From Bacteroides intestinalis (GTDB lineage: Bacteria; Bacteroidota; Bacteroidia; Bacteroidales; Bacteroidaceae), in assembly GCF_003464595.1 (NCBI RefSeq), contig NZ_QRZF01000017.1, positions 62,001-126,000 on the forward strand: a stretch of DNA of 64,000 nt, in the 5' to 3' direction. Shown piece after piece: positions 34,375 through 44,584 of this stretch. The notes under the pieces were generated by a model. That model saw only the letters and a list, made by a program, of their open reading frames with translations, was not told where the DNA came from and did not search any database. Position numbers and translations under genes: made by a program. Positions within the stretch are counted from its first letter, which is position 1. Each line of letters begins with the position of its first letter.

Positions 34375-37300
34375 TTAATTGAATACGTATCGCAGACCGA
34401 TCTGAAGCTTCCAACATTCGCTGTAATTCAAGTTTCGGGTGAAGCTTTCGGTAGGGTAATTACCGTCACTGTCTTTGTACATAGAGAAAATAGGAGTATT
34501 GCTCTCATCCTTACCCTTATAGGTCAGAATTCGTCCGCCATTAGCCCCGGACATGTTTTTCGTTACACCCCATTTGCTGTTCAGCAAGTTACCTATATTC
34601 AGGATATCCAGGCTGAGTTGCAGCGTATTCTTAGTTTTGCCAATCTTCACAAAGAAGTCGCGACTCCAACGGAAATCAAAGCGGTGTACCCAGGGAGCAC
34701 GTGCCGAATAAGCTTCGGCATATTCGCCTTTATGCTTCTTCAGATAAGGATCTTGATTCACGAATTTCCAGAAAGCATCTGCATCTTCAGCACTCGTGAA
34801 CTTGATTTCATCTTTAGTCTTCGGGATATAAATAAGATCATTGGTCACACCATCGCCATTCATATCATTAGAGTACATAAAACTGTAGCCACTGGATGAA
34901 TATCCGCTATAAAAGAGGCTGAAATTCGAAGATGTTTTCTTATTCAAATGTACGCGCCAGTTAATGGAAGCAACTACACGATTGGGAGTGACATATTGCG
35001 AACGCATAAGTCCCGAGCTGTTCGGTCCGTTGATGGATGGAACGTTTGTCCAGGCGGAATTAGCATCCGAACCGGGCATACCACTGATTTCCTTTGATTC
35101 GGTATGAGTATAGGCTGCCATAATATTTACATTCTTGGCGGGTTCTGCCATTACGGTAATGTTACCTGTCCATCCCCAACCTTTAGAAGTGTTTGTTAAT
35201 ACATTCGCGCTACTAATATTCGTGTGTTGCAGGAAGTTTTCAGGATAGATGTAACGATCATCCGGTCCGTTAAAACGCGACCATTTGTCTTTATCCGGAG
35301 CCTGCACGTTGTAGTTGTATTGACGCACCGCATTGATATCCTTAGAGAACATTCCTTCCAGTGTAACCGTCAGCGGGAAAGATACAGGTAGCTGGTAATC
35401 CAAAGCTAATGAGGTTTTCCAGACTTGCGGCATCTTGAAGTCCGGATCGATGCCCACTATGGAGCTTGGCAATACACCTTCTTCCGGACTGATGGTGGTA
35501 GGAAGTCCCAATGTGGAAATCATTTGGTTTACATCCGCTATCATATTACCTTTCAGTAATTCCAAGCGGGGATCGCGACTGGTTACAACACCATCCTTAT
35601 ATCTGGTCGTAATACTTACCAGATTTTGAATCATACCCGAGTTGGTAGGCATATTGGTAAAGAACACCAGAGGAATACGTCCAGTGAAGAATCCTGATCC
35701 ACCACGCACTTTTAATGTCTTATCATTGAATACATCCCAGGCGAAACCTACACGCGGTGAGAATTGCAGTTTGCTATCGGGCCATGCACCGGTATCAATA
35801 TGCATACCATTGAAATCTAGATCGTAGATAGCCTGATTACGCATTATATCATTCAGGAAGCTGAGATTATCCATACGTATACCGGCAGTCAGTTTAAAAT
35901 TATCGCGTATGTTCCATTCGTCTTGCAGATAAATGCCCAACTGGCCGAATTTCACATCCGCAGAAGGCTTGGTATTACCATTGTATCCATAAGCCAAGGC
36001 AAACGACTCAGGTGCAGCTCCGTTTTTGAAATCCTCGAAGCTGGAATAGCGATAATATCCGGTTCCGTTGCGCATGTATGAATTTCCGGCTTTTTGACGT
36101 TCGTAGCTGATGCCTGCCGTCAGTTTATGAGCTCCCAGATAATAGGTGAAGTTATCCACAATAGTCATAACCGTATTTTTCACCAGGTTGTTATAGGTGA
36201 ACAACTCGTAACCGGCAGTCATGTAAGGTTCTAATATCTGATTACCGTTTTCGTAATATCCGGCCATAATATCAATGAAAGGGAAGGGGCTGGAGTTTGT
36301 ACCGCGTTCATCCTTCATGTCACTGTATGTAAACAACAGTTGATTGGAAATATTGGAAGAGAAACGACTATTCAATTCGGCAGTAGCCGAGTTTACAATG
36401 TTCTGCAAAGAATAGCAAGAGTTTGCATAGGACATGGAATATGCTGAAACACGGTTGTATGCCAAACGATACCCGGTATTTCCCGAACTTCCATTGGGTG
36501 CTTCCCAGGTTTTGTTATTGGTAAAGTTATAGCGTACACTCAACTTATTTCCCTGATTGATATTCCAGTCAATACGTCCCAGCAATTTCAGGTTGGTGAC
36601 ATCGGCAGGGAAATCTGTGAACGAACCGGTATTGTATCCGTATTTGTCTTTCAGAATCTGTGAAAATTCCGCCAGATCAGCTTCCGTAGTTCGTGAAATC
36701 GTAGAGTTATTCGGGTCTTCTCCTTCTTTTGCCGCACGCCATGTAATTACTTGCTGCGGACTCATTTCATACTCTACATTTGCAAAGAAGAACAGCTTGT
36801 CTTTAATGATAGGACCGCCCAATGTAGCACCGTAAATAGTCTTGGACTCTTCGGCACGCACACCGAAATCAGTATCGCCAATTTTGTTACCGCGCATCAC
36901 TTCATTGTTGAAGTACATATAAGCGCTACCTCTATAAGCGTTTGTACCCGATTTCGTAATGGCATTGATACCTGCACCGATAAAGTTTGCCTGACGCACG
37001 TCGTATGGGGCAATCACAACCTGTACTTCATCAATGGCATCCAGTGAAATCGGATTTCCACCGCCTGGCAAACCAGACGACAGGCCGAAGTTGTTATTCA
37101 GGTTCGCACCGTCTACCGTGAACGTATTGGAGCGTCCGTCACGGCCTCCAAAACTGTTTCCTGACGCATATGGAGAGATGCGGGTAAAGTCGCTGATACT
37201 GCGGTTAATGCTGGGCAATGTGGTGAGTTGTTCAGAAGAAATATTGGTAGTAGCTCCCGTCTTTTCAGCACTGAACTTTGACTTACTGGCCGTAATAGTG

Positions 37301-37650
37301 ATTTCTCCCAATAATTCCGAAGCTTCGTGCAGGGTTACATTCAATGAATAAGTTTCACCCAGTTGCAGCTGGATGCCTGTATAGATTGCCGTCTGATAAC
37401 CGATGTAAGATACCGTCACCTTGTAAGGACCACCGGAGCGCATACCTTGCAGACTGAAACGTCCGTCTACATTGGTAACAGTACCGTAACTGGTTCCGGA
37501 AGGTTCGTGTACGGCTACAACCGTAGCGCCGATGACAGATTCTTCGTCAGCCATCACTTTACCACTCATTCCGGCAGTAGTTACCTGTGCCTTGAGCATT
37601 CCTGTAAGGGAAAGCAAAAGCACAAACAGGAATAACATCTTTTTAGCCAT
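34375..37650 (-). CDS. Oar-like TonB-dependent outer-membrane receptor
   Basis: 1091 aa. A signal peptide (1-21) precedes a carboxypeptidase-regulatory-like domain (28-112, GKVMADEESVIGATVVAV...). A plug (about 120-240, with FTVDGANLNNNFGLSSGLPGGG) and a long beta barrel ending in LQIGLRYVFN follow. No SusD partner is next to it, which separates it from classical glycan SusC proteins. Ligand unknown; other Oar-like proteins import peptides or take part in protein export. Convergent with the xylose operon, so it is not part of it. Confidence 0.88.
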   Translation of the reverse strand: MAKKMLFLFVLLLSLTGMLKAQVTTAGMSGKVMADEESVIGATVVAVHEPSGTSYGTVTNVDGRFSLQGMRSGGPYKVTVSYIGYQTAIYTGIQLQLGETYSLNVTLHEASELLGEITITASKSKFSAEKTGATTNISSEQLTTLPSINRSISDFTRISPYASGNSFGGRDGRSNTFTVDGANLNNNFGLSSGLPGGGNPISLDAIDEVQVVIAPYDVRQANFIGAGINAITKSGTNAYRGSAYMYFNNEVMRGNKIGDTDFGVRAEESKTIYGATLGGPIIKDKLFFFANVEYEMSPQQVITWRAAKEGEDPNNSTISRTTEADLAEFSQILKDKYGYNTGSFTDFPADVTNLKLLGRIDWNINQGNKLSVRYNFTNNKTWEAPNGSSGNTGYRLAYNRVSAYSMSYANSCYSLQNIVNSATAELNSRFSSNISNQLLFTYSDMKDERGTNSSPFPFIDIMAGYYENGNQILEPYMTAGYELFTYNNLVKNTVMTIVDNFTYYLGAHKLTAGISYERQKAGNSYMRNGTGYYRYSSFEDFKNGAAPESFALAYGYNGNTKPSADVKFGQLGIYLQDEWNIRDNFKLTAGIRMDNLSFLNDIMRNQAIYDLDFNGMHIDTGAWPDSKLQFSPRVGFAWDVFNDKTLKVRGGSGFFTGRIPLVFFTNMPTNSGMIQNLVSITTRYKDGVVTSRDPRLELLKGNMIADVNQMISTLGLPTTISPEEGVLPSSIVGIDPDFKMPQVWKTSLALDYQLPVSFPLTVTLEGMFSKDINAVRQYNYNVQAPDKDKWSRFNGPDDRYIYPENFLQHTNISSANVLTNTSKGWGWTGNITVMAEPAKNVNIMAAYTHTESKEISGMPGSDANSAWTNVPSINGPNSSGLMRSQYVTPNRVVASINWRVHLNKKTSSNFSLFYSGYSSSGYSFMYSNDMNGDGVTNDLIYIPKTKDEIKFTSAEDADAFWKFVNQDPYLKKHKGEYAEAYSARAPWVHRFDFRWSRDFFVKIGKTKNTLQLSLDILNIGNLLNSKWGVTKNMSGANGGRILTYKGKDESNTPIFSMYKDSDGNYPTESFTRNLNYSECWKLQIGLRYVFN

Positions 37651-37700
37651 GATTTTAAAAATTTAAGTAAGAAATAAACTGAAAGTTGTAGAAAACGATG

Positions 37701-37708
37701 CAAAAGTA
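37701..37708 (-). promoter_or_regulatory. -7 box of TonB receptor gene
   Basis: Minus-strand TACTTTTG, 51 bases before the start. Confidence 0.4.
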
Positions 37709-37824
37709 TAAAAAAAGCAAAATACTCTTATTCCTAGAGTGTTAAATCCTCATTTCTTTTTTATTGCAAAATCAGTCTCTCACAAAAATATGCATTCCGG
37801 GAGACAATGTATAAGTTTAAACCG

Positions 37825-37832
37825 TACCTTTG
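37825..37832 (+). promoter_or_regulatory. -7 box of GNAT-nitrilase gene
   Basis: TACCTTTG, 37 bases before the ATG at 37869. Confidence 0.45.
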
Positions 37833-37868
37833 CAGCGGATTTAACTTTTGGTATAAAAAAGAGACATT

Positions 37869-39401
37869 ATGGACTCATTGAAAATCAACAAAGTACAGTT
37901 GCGTAATTTACAGATAGAAGACTACGAGCAACTGGCGCAATCATTCACCCGTGTATATACGGATGGCAGCGATGTGTTTTGGACACACAAACAAATTGAA
38001 AAACTCATCCGAATTTTCCCCGAAGGACAGATTGTAACCGTGGTAGACGAAAAGATTGTCGGCTGCGCACTTTCCATCATTGTGAATTACGATGATGTGA
38101 AGAACGATCATACTTATGCACAGGTGACGGGTAAAGAAACCTTCAATACCCATAATCCTAAAGGCAATATATTATATGGTATTGAAGTCTTTATTCATCC
38201 CCAATACCGTGGACTTCGTCTGGCACGCCGTATGTACGAATACCGCAAGGAGCTTTGCGAAACTCTGAATCTGAAAGCTATTATGTTCGGTGGGCGTATT
38301 CCCAACTATTATAAATACTCGGATCAACTCCGCCCGAAAGAGTATATAGATAAGGTAAAGCAGAAAGAAATTTTCGACCCCGTATTGACCTTTCAGCTTT
38401 CCAATGATTTCCACGTACGCAAGGTGATGCGCAATTACCTGCCTAATGATGAAGAGTCCAAGCATTATGCTTGTCTGTTGCAATGGGATAACATTTACTA
38501 TCAGGAACCTACGGAAGAATATATTGCACCGAAAACCACCGTGCGCGTAGGATTGGTGCAGTGGCAAATGCGTAGTTATCAAACGCTGGATGACCTGTTT
38601 GAACAGGTAGAATTCTTTGTGGATGCCGTATCCGATTATAAGAGTGACTTCATCCTTTTCCCCGAATACTTCAATGCCCCGCTGATGGCAAAATTCAATA
38701 ATGAAGGGGAGTCACAGGCCATTCGCGGACTGGCGGCTTATACTGAGGAGATTAGAGAACGATTTGTAAAGTTGGCTATCAGTTACAATATCAATATCAT
38801 TACGGGTAGCATGCCGCTTATTAAAGAAGATGGACTTTTGTATAATGTCGGTTTCCTTTGTCGTCGCGATGGTAGTTTTGAGATGTATGAGAAGTTGCAC
38901 GTCACACCCGATGAAATAAAAAGCTGGGGATTAAGTGGCGGAAAGGCTTTGCAGACATTCGATACGGACTGTGCAAAAATCGGCGTACTGATTTGCTACG
39001 ATGTGGAATTTCCGGAATTATCCCGTATCATGGCAGACCAGGGCATGCAGATTTTATTCGTTCCTTTCCTGACAGATACGCAAAATGCTTACTCACGTGT
39101 AAAGGTATGCGCCCATGCTCGTGCCATTGAAAATGAATGTTTCGTTGTCATTGCCGGTAGTGTAGGTAATCTTCCGCGTGTGCACAATATGGATATTCAG
39201 TATGCACAGTCAGGTGTATTTACTCCCTGCGACTTTGCATTCCCGACGGATGGCAAGCGTGCAGAAGCCACACCGAATACAGAAATGATACTGGTATCCG
39301 ATGTGGATCTGGATTTATTGAATGAATTGCATACTTACGGCAGTGTGCGCAATCTGAAAGACAGAAGAAGTGACTTGTATGAGGTAAGGATGAAGAAATA
39401 G
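37869..39401 (+). CDS. Fused GNAT acetyltransferase / carbon-nitrogen hydrolase
   Basis: 510 aa. An N-terminal GNAT domain (10-200) has EVFIHPQYRGLRLARRMYEYRKE (106-128) as acetyl-CoA loop. A C-terminal nitrilase-superfamily amidase (225-490) has its triad E266 (FPEYFNAP), K342 (YEKLHVTPDE) and C376 (VLICYDVEFPE). The fusion suggests acetylation and amide hydrolysis of the same or related nitrogen compounds; substrate unknown. Cytoplasmic and complete. Confidence 0.9.
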   Translation: MDSLKINKVQLRNLQIEDYEQLAQSFTRVYTDGSDVFWTHKQIEKLIRIFPEGQIVTVVDEKIVGCALSIIVNYDDVKNDHTYAQVTGKETFNTHNPKGNILYGIEVFIHPQYRGLRLARRMYEYRKELCETLNLKAIMFGGRIPNYYKYSDQLRPKEYIDKVKQKEIFDPVLTFQLSNDFHVRKVMRNYLPNDEESKHYACLLQWDNIYYQEPTEEYIAPKTTVRVGLVQWQMRSYQTLDDLFEQVEFFVDAVSDYKSDFILFPEYFNAPLMAKFNNEGESQAIRGLAAYTEEIRERFVKLAISYNINIITGSMPLIKEDGLLYNVGFLCRRDGSFEMYEKLHVTPDEIKSWGLSGGKALQTFDTDCAKIGVLICYDVEFPELSRIMADQGMQILFVPFLTDTQNAYSRVKVCAHARAIENECFVVIAGSVGNLPRVHNMDIQYAQSGVFTPCDFAFPTDGKRAEATPNTEMILVSDVDLDLLNELHTYGSVRNLKDRRSDLYEVRMKK

Positions 39402-39416
39402 AGTCTTTCGTTGCTC

Positions 39417-39480
39417 TCCGTACGATTCTACTTTATCTCGAACCTCACCAGCATCGAATAATTCAGTTTTATCGTACGGA
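39417..39480. repeat. Inverted repeat spanning the end of the SIMPL gene
   Basis: TCCGTACGAT (39417-39426) and ATCGTACGGA (39471-39480), perfect, 44 bases apart. The right arm lies inside the SIMPL coding end. Possible transcript-end structure shared by the two convergent genes. Confidence 0.4.
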
Positions 39481-40129
39481 AAGCATCATAAGCTTCTGCC
39501 TGTGATGAACTTACATTGCTCTGGGCTGCAAAATACCGGGAATAACCTGCACTTTCCTGCGGTTCGACAATGCGAATGACATCTCCCAGGCGTTTACCTA
39601 ATGCTTCCACCAAATATTCAGCTTTCTTTCGTGCAGCTTTCAGTGCCTCTATCTTGCCTTGTTGCCGATAGACCTGCATATCCTTGTTTTTCAGTTCTCC
39701 GATACGCATGTAGTTGATACCTTTCGTGTCGATAACCTTTAGAATCTCATCTATCTGACTAAAATCGGTCAATGTAATATCAAACCGTTTGGATACCAGG
39801 AATTCAAGTCCGCGTTCACGCCAATAGTCACCTACTTCTTGTGTACGGATGGCGTCTTCCGGAATCCCGATTTTTCGCAAGGCAGCCCTCAAATTTCGCT
39901 CTATTCCGGTCAGTGGTACTTTGGTCCGATAATTCTCCGGTTTGGACTTTCCGTCAAATTCCTCTTCCCAATATTCTTTAATCTCGATAAGATAATGAAT
40001 CTCGTCGGGCACAAGGGTTATTTCCGAAGTTCCGGTAACCTCAATATACTTCGCATTATCACTGTCTTGACTGAATGCAGTGCTGCACACCAATAGAAAT
40101 ACGGCAAATAATAAAAATCTAGTTTTCAT
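39428..40129 (-). CDS. SIMPL domain protein (DUF541)
   Basis: A 233-aa protein with a cleavable signal peptide (1-20, ending STAFSQ). The SIMPL/DUF541 layout is visible: IEVTGTSEITLVPDEIHYLIEI near 29-50 and EALKAARKKAEYLVEALGKRLGDVIRI around 163-190. Periplasmic or outer-membrane located oligomer-forming family of unknown exact role, often linked to stress. Single gene. Confidence 0.88.
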   Translation of the reverse strand: MKTRFLLFAVFLLVCSTAFSQDSDNAKYIEVTGTSEITLVPDEIHYLIEIKEYWEEEFDGKSKPENYRTKVPLTGIERNLRAALRKIGIPEDAIRTQEVGDYWRERGLEFLVSKRFDITLTDFSQIDEILKVIDTKGINYMRIGELKNKDMQVYRQQGKIEALKAARKKAEYLVEALGKRLGDVIRIVEPQESAGYSRYFAAQSNVSSSQAEAYDAFRTIKLNYSMLVRFEIK

Positions 40130-40224
40130 AATAGTATGTTCTTTAGAGGATTATGTTTGCAATGATACGAAAAATGAGGATATTGTAAAAGTTTACATAC
40201 CCTCATTTTTATATTATCAACAAT

Positions 40225-41493
40225 TTATCCCTTTATATCCCAAATTCCGCAGCTGCGTTCCAGCTCGACGAGTGCCGCATTATAATTAAACAGCGTTTCT
40301 ATATATTGCGCCTGAACTTCATCATACGTCCGTTGTGCATTCAGTATTTCCAACAGAGAAACTTCGCCCCGGTTATAACTGTATATTTTACCTTCAAGCA
40401 CATCCTGCGCCTGTTTCAGGATTCCACCTTCGTAATGTTTCACTTGAAGTGCCTGCGATTGGAATTGCTGATAGGCTCCCATAACTTCCCGTTGTACCTG
40501 CAAGCACATTTGCTCATATTGCAATTCTGCCTGGCGGGCACGGAAACGGGCAGCATTGACCGCACCGCTGTTCAGAGAAGAGAAGTTTAAAGGAATCGCA
40601 ATCCCCGCACTGACTCCATTGAATGCCGGGGCAGGTGCTTCTTCATTGCGCACACGCTTGTTATGGCTCCATCCTAATGAAAACTCCACATCTGGACGCT
40701 TTTCACGCTTAGCCAGAATCAGTTCACGGCGTGCAACCTCCGTATTCTTCAAAGCTGCCAGCAAATCAGAACGATGTTCTATAGCTCCCTCAATCAATCC
40801 GTTCAGCACAAATACCTGTTCCGGCTTTTTCAGTTCTTCCACCGGATGAAACAGCGTATCTGTAACTGTGGTTCCGACAAAGAGGGACAGTTGCATATAT
40901 GCCTGCTTTAAGTCCGTCTCAGCTTGCAGCACCTCATTATACATGATATCCGCTTCCAGCCTGCTTTGTATCGCTTCCACCTCCATGATCTTGCCGGATG
41001 CCAGACGAATACTATCGGATTTCGCCAGGTCGTACATATTGCTCCATGCACTTCTCTTGATGTCACTGAGTTGTTTTTGCTTCATTACTTCCAGATAAGC
41101 AATGGTGGCGTCCGCCTGTAAATTCCGGAAATAATCATCCAGCACAATCTCCGCCAGTTCATTTTGGCTGCGTGCCAACTTGATGCCGGCCGTACGTCTT
41201 CCTAAAGTTACGTTCTGCGAAAGTTCCAGTTCATAGCTTTGCCCCATTTGCAAAGTATGGTCTTCATTGTTGGAATAAGTAAAAGAGAGCGACGGATCAT
41301 CAAATACTTTGGCAGCTATCACATCTGCATGTGCGGCGCTGACATTCATTTTCTCCGCTGCATATTCCAGATTGTCGGCACTTACTTTATGCATATACTG
41401 CTTATAAGTAATCGGTTCTACAGTTTGTGCCTGCACTGAACAGGCACAAACAATAAGGGTAAACAACGCAATATTATATCTTTTCATTTTCAT
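40225..41493 (-). CDS. TolC-family outer-membrane channel of metal efflux system 1
   Basis: 422 aa. A signal peptide (1-22) precedes two TolC-type repeats with long helical hairpins (e.g. NELAEIVLDDYFRNLQADATIAYLEVMKQ and the repeat YSYNRGEVSLLEILNAQRTYDEVQAQYIE near the end). It forms the outer-membrane duct of the tripartite pump. Its start overlaps the RND gene end by 20 bases; last gene of the minus-strand efflux operon. Confidence 0.92.
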   Translation of the reverse strand: MKMKRYNIALFTLIVCACSVQAQTVEPITYKQYMHKVSADNLEYAAEKMNVSAAHADVIAAKVFDDPSLSFTYSNNEDHTLQMGQSYELELSQNVTLGRRTAGIKLARSQNELAEIVLDDYFRNLQADATIAYLEVMKQKQLSDIKRSAWSNMYDLAKSDSIRLASGKIMEVEAIQSRLEADIMYNEVLQAETDLKQAYMQLSLFVGTTVTDTLFHPVEELKKPEQVFVLNGLIEGAIEHRSDLLAALKNTEVARRELILAKREKRPDVEFSLGWSHNKRVRNEEAPAPAFNGVSAGIAIPLNFSSLNSGAVNAARFRARQAELQYEQMCLQVQREVMGAYQQFQSQALQVKHYEGGILKQAQDVLEGKIYSYNRGEVSLLEILNAQRTYDEVQAQYIETLFNYNAALVELERSCGIWDIKG

Positions 41494-44400
41494 CCTTTTT
41501 ATCTTCCTTTTTTTCCATCATATAATATAAAGTGGGGAGAATATACAGTGTCACCACAGTAGCAAACAGCAATCCGTATACAATAACCGTTGCCAGCGGA
41601 CGCTGTACATCGGAACCAATTCCCGTACTCAGGGATGCCGGAAGCAAACCCAGCACAGCAACGGTAGCCGTCATCAGAATGGGACGGAAACGATGGCGCA
41701 CACCGGTAACCACAGCATCGCGCAAGTCGCGCCCCCGTTCGCGCAAATTATTGATATGCGAAATCATAATCACTCCATTCTGAATAGCTACACCAATCAG
41801 TGCGATGAAGCCTACGGCAGAAGATACATTCAGCGTCATTCCCCGTACATTCAGTGCAAGCATACCTCCGAAGAGTGCCAGCGGAATGATACACATCAAT
41901 AAAGCCGCTTGCCGGAATTTGCCGAGGGCGGCAAACAATAACAGTAACATAATGCCCAATGCCAACGGAACTACCACGCCCAAACGATTGTATGCACGAT
42001 GCTGGTTTTCAAACTGTCCCGCCCATTTCAGGTGAAAATCTTCGTGATTGTATTTCACCTGGTCATCAATCATCCTGTTCGCTTTCTGCAAGAAAGAAGT
42101 CAGGTCGATACCACGCAGATTGACGCGGATTGTAAGATGCCGCTTATTCATCTCGCGTGAAATGGTGCTTGCTCCTGTGGTCAGTTTGATCTCCGCAACC
42201 TGGCTCAATGGTATCTTGGCGCCTGTGCCCGAAGTCAGCATCAGGTTTCCGATGCGTTCCGGTGTATTGCGCGTCTCTTCGCTGAAACGGCAGATGACGT
42301 CATACGACTTACTACCCACAAAGATTTGCGAAATAGCCTTACCGCCAATGGCAAGTTCTATCAGATCGGCCACGTCCGAGACATTCAATCCGTATTGGGC
42401 AATACGGTCACGATCTGCTATAATCTGAAGTTGGGGAAGGGGAGGTTCCTGGTCTACGGCAACATCCGTCGCGCCCGGAATCTGCTTGATGACATTGACA
42501 ACTTTATCGGCAATATGACGCGTTTCCGTGATATCTTCCCCGTATATCTTCAGTGCAAGATCACTGTGCGCACCTGCTATCTGGTCCATCACCATGTCAA
42601 TAATCGGCTGGGAGAAACCTACCGAATATCCCGGCATGGTCATGAGTGTATCATTCATCGCTTCAATCAGCTTGGCTTTATTGCGTCCTGTAGTCCAGCT
42701 ATCGTAAGGTTTCAATCCTACACCACACTCGATGTGCGAAAGGGAAAAGGCTTCTGCACCTTCATCGTCACGTCCCACTTGTGTCATTACGTACGACACT
42801 TCCGGAAACTGCCCCAATTTATTCCTTAATTCAGCTCCCATCTCTTTGGAACGCTCGATGGAGATACCCGGAGGCAATTGTACCTGAATCCAGATAGCCC
42901 CTTCGTCCAATGGAGGAAGGAAATCTTTTCCCACCGTGTAGCTCAAAACACCTGCTAAAACCAGGATTCCCGCTAATACTCCCAATACGGCTTTCGGGCA
43001 GTCAATTACACGAACCACTTGTGCGTGATACAGCATCTGCAATTTTTCCAACCAACGGTTATGATATACTTTCCGAGGCTTACGGTAAGCCATATATGCC
43101 AGTCCCGGAATTAGAAACAATGCTACACACAGAGCGCCTATCAGTGCATATCCCACTGTATATGCCATCGGTGTAAACAATTTCTTCTCGATATGTTCGA
43201 AGGCAAACAGGGGCAAATAAGCGGTTATAATAATAAGGATAGAGAAGAAGATAGGGCGGGCGACTTCCGTTGTACGCCGTAAGATGGAATCTTCTTCCAA
43301 TACTTCATCGGGATGCCGTTCACGCTTCTTCAGAATCGTTTCCATCATCACGATAGAGCCGTCTACCAGGATACCGAAGTCAATGGCTCCCAATGAAAGC
43401 AGGTTGGCAGGTATATCCGTCACGTGCATCAGGATAAAAGCTATCAGTAGCGATAGGGGAATAGTGACGGCAACGAGCAATGCACCCCGCCAGCTTCCTA
43501 AAAAGAGAATCAGTACCAATATCACCAGGATCATACCCATAAACAGTGTATGCGAAACTGTGTGTAAGGTCATATCCACCAGGTTCGTGCGATCCATAAA
43601 AGGATGGATGTGTGTGCCTTTGGGCAGTACTTCGTTATTCAGTTCGTCAATAGCGGCATGTACTCCTTCGAGCACTTGTGAGGGATTCTGGCCACGCAAC
43701 ATTTGCACAATGCCTTCTACGCCGTCAGAAAAATTACGTTTGCCATCATAAAAGCCCAGTACACCCTTGCGCTCCAGGCTACCATATTTCAACTTTCCGA
43801 TATCATCCAGATACACAGGTACTCCATTATCCGTTTTGATAACGATGCGTCCTAAGTCCTTCAAATCCTTCACCAGACCGATACCGCGAATCACGTAACT
43901 CAGATCACCCCGGCTCAACATACTTCCTCCGGCGTTCACATTGTTCATTTCAACTTTTTCGGTCACGTCAGAAAGGGAAATGTCGTACTCTTCCATCTTA
44001 CGTGGATTCAGTTCGATCTGATACTGGGTAGTGATGCCACCGTAGTTGCTTACATCGGCTACGCCTGTCACTTGTTTCAACCGGGGAATAATCACCCATT
44101 TATGCAAATCGGTGATCTCACGCAGGTCCAGATTATCGCTTTCAATGACGTAGCGGAATATCTCTCCGGTAGGCGAGGTCAGGGGATTCAGCCCCGGTAC
44201 GGCACCATAAGGTAATTCTACATCTACCAAGCGCTCCTGCACACGCTGGCGTGCCCAGTAGTCATCAATTCCGTCATCAAACACCAGTACCACGGTGCTC
44301 AGTCCGAAGGTGTTTTTGCTTCGCATCACGTTCAGTCCTGGCAGACCGTTTACGGCCCGTTCAATGGGAATTGTGATTTGCTGTTCTATCTCTTCGGCAG

Positions 44401-44566
44401 CCAGTCCCGGCACTTGTGTCACAATCTGTACGGTGGTATCCGCAATATCCGGATAAGCATCTATTGCCAGTCTTGTCCATGAATAGTAACCCACCACGGC
44501 AATGAAGGCAAACAATACGAACATCAGTCCTCGACGATGTATCGCCAGAAAAATCAACTTCTTCAT
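41474..44566 (-). CDS. Heavy-metal RND transporter, CzcA-like
   Basis: A 1030-aa proton-driven inner-membrane pump with 12 TM segments. The TM4 proton-relay signature is DFGILVDGSIVMMET, with D396, D402 and E409, matching the DFG-x3-DG pattern of divalent-cation (Zn/Co/Cd/Ni) HME pumps, except that the usual EN is ET. Start MKKLIFLAIHRRGL. Operon: adaptor, this pump, TolC. The substrate is inferred from the signature only. Confidence 0.92.
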   Translation of the reverse strand: MKKLIFLAIHRRGLMFVLFAFIAVVGYYSWTRLAIDAYPDIADTTVQIVTQVPGLAAEEIEQQITIPIERAVNGLPGLNVMRSKNTFGLSTVVLVFDDGIDDYWARQRVQERLVDVELPYGAVPGLNPLTSPTGEIFRYVIESDNLDLREITDLHKWVIIPRLKQVTGVADVSNYGGITTQYQIELNPRKMEEYDISLSDVTEKVEMNNVNAGGSMLSRGDLSYVIRGIGLVKDLKDLGRIVIKTDNGVPVYLDDIGKLKYGSLERKGVLGFYDGKRNFSDGVEGIVQMLRGQNPSQVLEGVHAAIDELNNEVLPKGTHIHPFMDRTNLVDMTLHTVSHTLFMGMILVILVLILFLGSWRGALLVAVTIPLSLLIAFILMHVTDIPANLLSLGAIDFGILVDGSIVMMETILKKRERHPDEVLEEDSILRRTTEVARPIFFSILIIITAYLPLFAFEHIEKKLFTPMAYTVGYALIGALCVALFLIPGLAYMAYRKPRKVYHNRWLEKLQMLYHAQVVRVIDCPKAVLGVLAGILVLAGVLSYTVGKDFLPPLDEGAIWIQVQLPPGISIERSKEMGAELRNKLGQFPEVSYVMTQVGRDDEGAEAFSLSHIECGVGLKPYDSWTTGRNKAKLIEAMNDTLMTMPGYSVGFSQPIIDMVMDQIAGAHSDLALKIYGEDITETRHIADKVVNVIKQIPGATDVAVDQEPPLPQLQIIADRDRIAQYGLNVSDVADLIELAIGGKAISQIFVGSKSYDVICRFSEETRNTPERIGNLMLTSGTGAKIPLSQVAEIKLTTGASTISREMNKRHLTIRVNLRGIDLTSFLQKANRMIDDQVKYNHEDFHLKWAGQFENQHRAYNRLGVVVPLALGIMLLLLFAALGKFRQAALLMCIIPLALFGGMLALNVRGMTLNVSSAVGFIALIGVAIQNGVIMISHINNLRERGRDLRDAVVTGVRHRFRPILMTATVAVLGLLPASLSTGIGSDVQRPLATVIVYGLLFATVVTLYILPTLYYMMEKKEDKKDENEKI

Positions 44567-44584
44567 ATTATGTAACCCCGGTGT

